DNA from: an uncultured Eubacteriales bacterium
GTDB taxonomy: Bacteria; Bacillota; Clostridia; Christensenellales; UBA1242
DNA length: 12,433 nt
Assembly (NCBI GenBank): GCA_948787875.1
Contig: CAQFKO010000035.1
Location: 1 to 12,433, forward strand
Reading direction: 5' to 3'
Part shown: piece after piece, positions 8,169-12,433 of the stretch
Numbering within the stretch: the stretch's first letter is position 1
How the letters are laid out: each line of letters begins with the position of its first letter
Program-made: the position numbers and the translations under genes
Notes under the pieces: model-generated
What the model saw: only the letters and a program-made list of their open reading frames with translations
The model's database searches: none
Told to the model about the DNA's origin: nothing

Positions 8169-8197
8169 TTGACATTAATTTTTTAATATGCTAAACT
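8169..8197 (+). promoter_or_regulatory. Promoter of the gene at 8215
   Basis: The -35 box is TTGACA (8169-8174, perfect), the spacer is 17 nt, and the -10 box is TAAACT (8192-8197). It is divergent from the trpS promoter within a 140-bp intergenic region. The predicted start is about 10 nt before the ATG, overlapping the ribosome binding site AGAGG, so the leader is very short. Confidence 0.6.
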
Positions 8198-8214
8198 AAA
8201 TTTAGAGGTCAAAT

Positions 8215-8847
8215 ATGAACAATAAAGAAAATAATTCAGTAGAAATTTTTACTGACAAAAACAGAACTTCAACCGAAAAAATAGACAATAATAGCAAAGA
8301 GCTTGCTATATTTGCAACAAAACTAAACGGCTACAATTTTACCAAATTAAACAATTTTTGGGGAGACAATGAAGTTGCACTTACATCACTTCAAAATTGC
8401 AGTGAAATAGAAAGAAGCGAAATTTTTAATTTTGTTGACACCAATCTAAAAAATGACCCAAAATTTTTTATCGAAGCAATAAAAACTGAAAGTGAAGCAT
8501 ATATTCATGATCTTTGTTCAATGACATCTCCCGACTTTTTTCATGTAAAGCTTCATGGCTCTATTTTTAATGAAGATATTCCACCAAGCCATTTGCTTTG
8601 CTTAGAATTTCAAAAAGCCATAGAGAGCCTTGACGAAGAGCACAAAAAATATCTTACCCAAAAACTAAAATCCACTCTTAGCCAAAAAGTCTATAATTTT
8701 GCGCTAAACAAAATAGAAAACACAAATTATAAACAAAGATTGCTTGAAATTCTTTCTTCTCATATAAAAAATAAAAAAATCATAGCAAAACTCGACGGAA
8801 ACTCTCAGCACTTTTATATAGCCGAAAATCAAAACCCGCCAAAATAA
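8215..8847 (+). CDS. Hypothetical protein (210 aa)
   Basis: I do not recognise this protein. It is soluble, Asn- and Lys-rich, with no signal peptide or membrane segment. The first 28 residues are polar and probably disordered; residues 29-190 are predicted helical, and the C-terminal 20 are polar again, ending NQNPPK. The segments LNGYNFTKLNNFWGDNEVALTSL (first part, from residue 37) and LKNDPKFFIEAI (78-89) faintly recall the helical units of DUF4116-type repeat proteins, but the likeness is too weak to name it. AGAGG lies 6 nt before the ATG. Codon use and base composition resemble the neighbours. It has its own promoter and terminator, which supports a real, separately expressed gene. Confidence 0.75.
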   Translation: MNNKENNSVEIFTDKNRTSTEKIDNNSKELAIFATKLNGYNFTKLNNFWGDNEVALTSLQNCSEIERSEIFNFVDTNLKNDPKFFIEAIKTESEAYIHDLCSMTSPDFFHVKLHGSIFNEDIPPSHLLCLEFQKAIESLDEEHKKYLTQKLKSTLSQKVYNFALNKIENTNYKQRLLEILSSHIKNKKIIAKLDGNSQHFYIAENQNPPK

Positions 8848-8857
8848 AAGCAAAAAC

Positions 8858-8892
8858 AAAAACCATACTGAAAATGTATGGTTTTTATTTTT
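8858..8892. terminator. Bidirectional terminator between convergent genes
   Basis: An 11-bp stem AAAAACCATAC/GTATGGTTTTT with loop TGAAAAT has a TTTTTATTTTT tail on the plus strand and GTTTTTG on the minus strand. It serves both the gene ending at 8847 and the NUDIX gene whose stop is at 8932. Confidence 0.85.
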
Positions 8893-8931
8893 AATAATAT
8901 AAAGTATTTTTGTAAGTGTAATTAAATTAGC

Positions 8932-9381
8932 TTATGCCTTAGAACGAAAATCAAAAGCCGACAAAATTTCAAGCGGATAAACATTTCCGTTTATAATTCT
9001 GTTTATAGTTTCTCTTCGGCTGTCGCCTCCTCTAAGTTCATTATCAGACATATTCAGAAGTTCACCAAATTCAATAAACTTGATTTGAGAAATTTCATCG
9101 GGGTGAAAGTTTTCCTCTCCTCCCACAATCTCCGCTGAAAAATTAAAATGAATAACATGGCGGTCATGATAAACAGAATTTTGAATGCCGATTAGACCCA
9201 AAAGCTTAACATCAAAACCGGTCTCTTCCTTTGCCTCGCGAATAGCACCTTCAAGAATATTTTCATTCTCGTCTAAATGCCCGGCAGGAAAATTCCACAT
9301 TCCCTTAACAGCACCCCAATTTTCTTGAACCATCAAAATTTTGTTATCCTGCTTTATTACAACATTAACAATAATATGCAT
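8932..9381 (-). CDS. NUDIX hydrolase (149 aa)
   Basis: This predicted NUDIX hydrolase cleaves a nucleoside diphosphate linked to another moiety, with the products depending on the unknown substrate. The NUDIX box GX5EX7REUXEEXGU is complete: Gly34, Glu40, Arg48-Glu49, Glu52-Glu53, Gly55, giving the metal-binding REAKEE helix. The preceding WNFPAGHLD is typical of MutT/ADP-ribose-type members, but the substrate cannot be read. It is the second gene after the TM2 protein with a gap of 15 bp, so the two are probably cotranscribed. Its ribosome binding site is weak (GTGAG, about 9 nt before the ATG) and overlaps the end of the upstream gene, which fits translational coupling. Confidence 0.93.
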   Translation of the reverse strand: MHIIVNVVIKQDNKILMVQENWGAVKGMWNFPAGHLDENENILEGAIREAKEETGFDVKLLGLIGIQNSVYHDRHVIHFNFSAEIVGGEENFHPDEISQIKFIEFGELLNMSDNELRGGDSRRETINRIINGNVYPLEILSAFDFRSKA

Positions 9382-9396
9382 AAGCTATTTCTCACT

Positions 9397-10758
9397 TTAT
9401 TTATTCTTTTTATTTTTTGACTTAACTTTTACTTTCGCCTGCTTTTGCTTTGGAGAGTTAGAAGTTTGATTTTTAACGCTCTTTTGAACCTTAGGTTCAG
9501 AACTTGCCGGGCTAATGGTTTTTCCTCCGTCAAAACTGTTTATATTTTTTATTGTTTCGCTGTCCAAAACTTCGCTACGCAATTTTGCAAGTCTTTCTGC
9601 TTCAATTTGTTCTTCGGTTTTTCCAATCGTTTCAGATTGCATTTTTTCAGCTCTTGCTATCTCTGCATCTATTTTAGATTGCTCGGAAGCCCTTTCAGCT
9701 TTTTGTTTTTCCTTTTCAATTTTATATTGGCGTCTGCTATGTTTTGCTTGTTCATGTTCGCGTTTTCTTCTGCCAAACCAAACCTTAGCTCTTGTCCACC
9801 AAGGTTTTTTATAAAGCTCTAAGTCATAATATTTTTCGCCCAACTTTGCACGAGTATTAAAGTTAAGATTAAACAAAAAGGCTTCTTTTTGCATTCTGTA
9901 TTTAAAGGAATCAAACGCAATATTAAAAATATCACTCACCCAAACAAGAACATTCAAGAATCCGGCAAAACCGCCGATAGACAATTGAATAGAAGCAAAA
10001 AACGGAACATATTTTGCAAGTGAAACAATGCCAATCCAAAGAATAAGAGTTATTAAAGAAAATATGCCTTTTTTGTAATTCTTTACATAAAAGTTTTGAG
10101 CGCCCATCCAACCAAACAATATTGCAAGAGTCAAAAGTTTTGGCTTGCTGATAAAGCTTGGCTTTATTTTTGAAGCGGCACTGATTTGCTTTTTTATTTT
10201 TCTTCTGGCAAAATGACGATCAGCAAGTTTGTAAAGTTCCCACCACTTTATTCTTTGAGGATAATAATCGCCTCTTGATTTTTTTACGCTATAAGATTGA
10301 TGTTGCTCTTCAATAAGTTTGCCCGTTTTTTCGCCCACAATCTCAACATCAGAAGTATCAATATTAAACTCTTTTGTTGCAGGGTCTATTGTAAATTCAG
10401 GATACTTTTTGCTGTCTTTTGCCCTTTGTCTTCTTCCCGAAAAAGTGTTTTCATATCTTTTTGCTCTGATTCCGTTTTTGTTGTTCAGTGCATAAACAGT
10501 AAAGTCTGTATCACTTTTAGACTCTCTTATCTTTTTTTCTTTCTTTTGCTGTTTTTTTTGTTCTTTTTTGGCTAGTTTGGCTGCTTTTTTTTCTTCCTTT
10601 GTCATTTTGGCAGAAAAGGCATCGCCGGCAGGTTTTCCATAACTCAAATCCGCCAATTTTTCCGCAAAAGCATCAAACTTAACAACACTCAGTCCGCACT
10701 TTGGACAAGCTTTTAAATTAGCAGCAACCTCAGCCGAACATCTTGGGCATATCTTCAT
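9397..10758 (-). CDS. Zinc-ribbon and TM2-domain membrane protein (453 aa)
   Basis: Domains in order are: an N-terminal zinc ribbon with Cys4, Cys7, Cys18 and Cys21 (CPRC and CPKCG); a Lys/Glu-rich, probably coiled segment (51-80); an undescribed middle part; a TM2-type membrane domain at about 204-285 with FGWMGAQNFYVKNYKKGIFSL and two or more hydrophobic helices; a charged, coiled-coil-like region (330-395); and a Lys-rich tail (423-453). TM2 proteins are membrane proteins of mostly unknown role, so no reaction is assigned. Both the zinc ribbon and the long charged tails are likely cytoplasmic. An ATG at 10776 overlaps the ribosome binding site, while the ATG at 10758 has AGGGG 8 nt upstream and is chosen. 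It is the first gene of the pair with the NUDIX hydrolase, from the promoter at 10793-10821. Confidence 0.8.
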   Translation of the reverse strand: MKICPRCSAEVAANLKACPKCGLSVVKFDAFAEKLADLSYGKPAGDAFSAKMTKEEKKAAKLAKKEQKKQQKKEKKIRESKSDTDFTVYALNNKNGIRAKRYENTFSGRRQRAKDSKKYPEFTIDPATKEFNIDTSDVEIVGEKTGKLIEEQHQSYSVKKSRGDYYPQRIKWWELYKLADRHFARRKIKKQISAASKIKPSFISKPKLLTLAILFGWMGAQNFYVKNYKKGIFSLITLILWIGIVSLAKYVPFFASIQLSIGGFAGFLNVLVWVSDIFNIAFDSFKYRMQKEAFLFNLNFNTRAKLGEKYYDLELYKKPWWTRAKVWFGRRKREHEQAKHSRRQYKIEKEKQKAERASEQSKIDAEIARAEKMQSETIGKTEEQIEAERLAKLRSEVLDSETIKNINSFDGGKTISPASSEPKVQKSVKNQTSNSPKQKQAKVKVKSKNKKNK

Positions 10759-10766
10759 AAAACTTT

Positions 10767-10771
10767 CCCCT
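10767..10771 (-). promoter_or_regulatory. Ribosome binding site fixing the start at 10758
   Basis: AGGGG lies 8 nt before the ATG at 10758. The in-frame ATG at 10776 is upstream of this site and cannot use it. Confidence 0.75.
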
Positions 10772-10792
10772 AACAAATTATATACAATTTAA

Positions 10793-10821
10793 AGTATAAC
10801 ACACTCAGTTAAAAAAGTAAA
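10793..10821 (-). promoter_or_regulatory. Promoter of the TM2-NUDIX pair
   Basis: The -35 box is TTTACT (10816-10821), the spacer is 17 nt, and the -10 box is TATACT (10793-10798). A perfect TATAAT also occurs about 17 nt further downstream but lacks a matching -35 box, so it is second choice. Confidence 0.5.
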
Positions 10822-10832
10822 ATAATAAGAAA

Positions 10833-10860
10833 CAAAAAAATGCATACAAAAGTATGCATA
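10833..10860 (-). terminator. Terminator of the 472-aa gene
   Basis: An 8-bp perfect stem ATGCATAC/GTATGCAT with a 4-nt loop is followed on the minus strand by seven T residues. It lies 20 nt after the stop codon at 10881. Confidence 0.9.
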
Positions 10861-10880
10861 ATTTTTTAATAAAATTTCAA

Positions 10881-12299
10881 TTAGTCTTCATCTTTTCTTT
10901 TTATGTTTCCGTTTGCATAAAAAATTGCGTCAGTTTTTTCGTATGCAAGTTTGGTATAAAATCCCGCATATTCTTCAACAGGTGCAAGTTCGATATTTTT
11001 TTCTTGCATAATTCTGCTAATCTCGGATTCCTCGGTTGCACCGTCAAAGAAATTATAAAAAATCAAATCTCTTTCAGACAAACACATAAGGTTTGAATAG
11101 GTGCTTCTTTCAGCAGATACACATCTGTTATAGCCAAGTGCCTCAAAATAAGAATCAACATTTTCAAACCCAAACCTTTTGGCAAGTTTATTAACCAAAA
11201 AATAAATGTCTCTGTGTAGTCTTGTAAAATTATTAGGAATATTTTTGTCAGGACAAACAAGTTTAAGCTTTTCTTTTAATTTTTCCTCCAAAATGCGAGC
11301 ATCAAGGTCGGTTAAAATGTTGTTTGGTCTGTTCATGTTATTTACATCAAGGCCCCAACTCTCAAAAAGCTGTTCGTTGCTAAGCATATTTAATTGCTTT
11401 CTTATTGTAGCAAGTTTGGTAAAAAGATATTGATCGTTGCGCTTAATCATGTTATATGTAAAATATTTTGCATAATAATTGTTCACCATGTGTTTTGCCG
11501 CAGGAACTGACGAGAGGTTATAACACCTTGTGTAGTTTAAACCGAATTTGTTTGCGAAATCTTCAAAAGTATAGTTGTTTCGTTTTAGCGCCTCAACAAG
11601 CTTTGTCAAGCCAGCCTTGTTTTCTTTGGCAAAAATATTATCAATTTTTGCGTCTTTTCCGCCAAAATTTTTCTTAATATCTTCTGCAAGCTCCAATAGT
11701 TCTTGCTCAGAAAGTGCATAATGCTTTTTGGGAATAACGCTATAATCCAGAGAAACAATATCAAGGTTCATATAGCCCGGAACAAAAGTGTCTAAAATCA
11801 TTTTCAATTTTATGGTATTTGAAAGCCCAACAGCGTTGCTATCAAGCTTAGCAAGCGACTCAGCAGAAAGTGCGCTTATTGGAAAAACTTTTAGCTTGTC
11901 ACCATATTCTTGCATTAGGCTTTCAACATCTTTTATAATGGCAAAATAATTTTCAGCAAACTGTCTTTCCAAAGATTGATATTTGCAATTTTTAACAAGA
12001 GTTTGCATTGCCTCTTCAAAACTTATTTTTTGTTTCTTTTGAATTTCACGCACACGATTAATATCGTCAGTTACCATTTGACTTCTAAAAACTTTTCCAT
12101 TTTTGCTTGCAAGCTCAAAAATTCTTTGAGCGGTTTCACTTCTTATTTTGTCAAGCCCATCCACAATTTCAAGTTTGCCATAGGTTTTGTTTTGCAAAAG
12201 TTCATTAACATATTTTCTAGATGCTTCAAGCTTTATCTTAAAATTTTCAATGTTTTCCAAACTGTTGTCATTTTTAGGTTTAGACCAATTAGTATCCAT
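10881..12299 (-). CDS. Hypothetical protein with internal helical repeats (472 aa)
   Basis: I do not recognise this protein. It is soluble, mostly helical and charged, with no signal peptide or membrane helix. Two segments of about 27 residues resemble each other: 234-260 (LVEALKR...FANKFGLN..RC) and 368-394 (LVNKLAKR...YFEALGYNRC), with a shorter LFESWGLD at 311-318. The pattern of two helices ending in Gly-hydrophobic-Asn recalls helix-turn-helix or small helical-bundle units, but DNA binding is not shown. An in-frame ATG at 12323 lies about 2 nt from the predicted transcript start. The ATG at 12299 is chosen because the G tract at 12308-12318 can act as its Shine-Dalgarno at 8-nt spacing. 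The last residues are KRKDED. It is monocistronic, with its own promoter and terminator. Confidence 0.75.
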   Translation of the reverse strand: MDTNWSKPKNDNSLENIENFKIKLEASRKYVNELLQNKTYGKLEIVDGLDKIRSETAQRIFELASKNGKVFRSQMVTDDINRVREIQKKQKISFEEAMQTLVKNCKYQSLERQFAENYFAIIKDVESLMQEYGDKLKVFPISALSAESLAKLDSNAVGLSNTIKLKMILDTFVPGYMNLDIVSLDYSVIPKKHYALSEQELLELAEDIKKNFGGKDAKIDNIFAKENKAGLTKLVEALKRNNYTFEDFANKFGLNYTRCYNLSSVPAAKHMVNNYYAKYFTYNMIKRNDQYLFTKLATIRKQLNMLSNEQLFESWGLDVNNMNRPNNILTDLDARILEEKLKEKLKLVCPDKNIPNNFTRLHRDIYFLVNKLAKRFGFENVDSYFEALGYNRCVSAERSTYSNLMCLSERDLIFYNFFDGATEESEISRIMQEKNIELAPVEEYAGFYTKLAYEKTDAIFYANGNIKRKDED

Positions 12300-12307
12300 T
12301 TTATTCG

Positions 12308-12318
12308 CCCCCCCCCCC
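12308..12318 (-). repeat. G11 homopolymer at the ribosome binding site
   Basis: Eleven consecutive G residues on the minus strand end 8 nt before the ATG at 12299, in an otherwise AT-rich region. A G run can pair with the CCUCC anti-Shine-Dalgarno through G-C and G-U pairs, so it probably serves as the ribosome binding site. If translation instead began at the ATG at 12323, the run would lie inside the reading frame. The exact length may be affected by sequencing error. Confidence 0.8.
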
Positions 12319-12331
12319 TGCATATATTTGC

Positions 12332-12360
12332 ATTATAACATATTAATTATAAATTTTCAA
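12332..12360 (-). promoter_or_regulatory. Promoter of the 472-aa gene
   Basis: The -35 box is TTGAAA (12355-12360), the spacer is 17 nt, and the -10 box is TATAAT (12332-12337, perfect), preceded by TGT in the extended -10 position. The start near 12325 gives a 5' leader of about 26 nt that includes the G tract. A second TTGACA at 12388-12393 has only a poorly spaced TATGAT partner (15 nt) and is a weaker candidate. Confidence 0.75.
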
Positions 12361-12433
12361 GAGTAAATCATATTTCCCATGTAAATTTGTCAAGCGTTTG
12401 CGAGTAGTTTTTTAGAAATTTTTAAGAATTTTT

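Noticed and set aside
8075..8214. T-box leader for trpS
   Set aside because: The predicted transcript start leaves only about 20 nt before the ATG, and no T-box sequence or specifier hairpin is present.
9445..9822. Plus-strand frames opposite the TM2 gene
   Set aside because: Hydrophobic Phe/Ser-rich translations are the usual antisense shadow of a Lys/Glu-rich gene; no ribosome binding site.
12388..12393. TTGACA as the main promoter for the 472-aa gene
   Set aside because: Its best -10 partner is at 15-nt spacing, whereas the downstream promoter has a perfect TATAAT, 17-nt spacing and a TGn extension.

Overview
The window is AT-rich DNA from a low-GC, Firmicutes-type bacterium, most likely an uncultured member of class Clostridia. 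The support is the 16S rRNA, which is Clostridia-like in the regions I could read, together with strong AGGAG-type ribosome binding sites, sigma-A-type promoters of TTGACA/TATAAT form with 17-nt spacers, and T-tailed intrinsic terminators after nearly every gene. Genus or family cannot be fixed by eye.

Layout. Positions 16-2084 are a complete 16S rRNA transcription unit on the minus strand: two tandem promoters, a leader, 16S, a structured trailer and a strong terminator. The leader and trailer form a long precursor-processing stem, and the terminator starts only 6 nt beyond that stem. This suggests a stand-alone 16S gene rather than a 16S-23S-5S operon. Upstream on the same strand are a cytosolic transglutaminase-like protein (2168-3769) and a DUF523/YbbK protein (3899-4333), each with its own promoter and terminator. 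Facing the other way, uraA (4574-6178) and upp (6203-6844) form a uracil-salvage operon: UraA imports uracil and Upp converts it to UMP. A leader of about 138 nt with a terminator-like hairpin and an alternative pairing precedes them. trpS (7082-8074, minus) is convergent with upp and divergent from an unrecognised 210-residue gene (8215-8847). That gene is convergent with a minus-strand pair: a zinc-ribbon/TM2 membrane protein (9397-10758) followed by a NUDIX hydrolase (8932-9381). The last gene (10881-12299, minus) encodes an unrecognised 472-residue protein whose ribosome binding site is an 11-base G tract.

The region is mostly small, independently transcribed housekeeping units plus three or four poorly characterised proteins. 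I see no CRISPR array, insertion sequence, phage gene or tRNA. The observations most worth following up are the self-contained 16S unit, the G tract at the translation start of the last gene, and the uraA leader.
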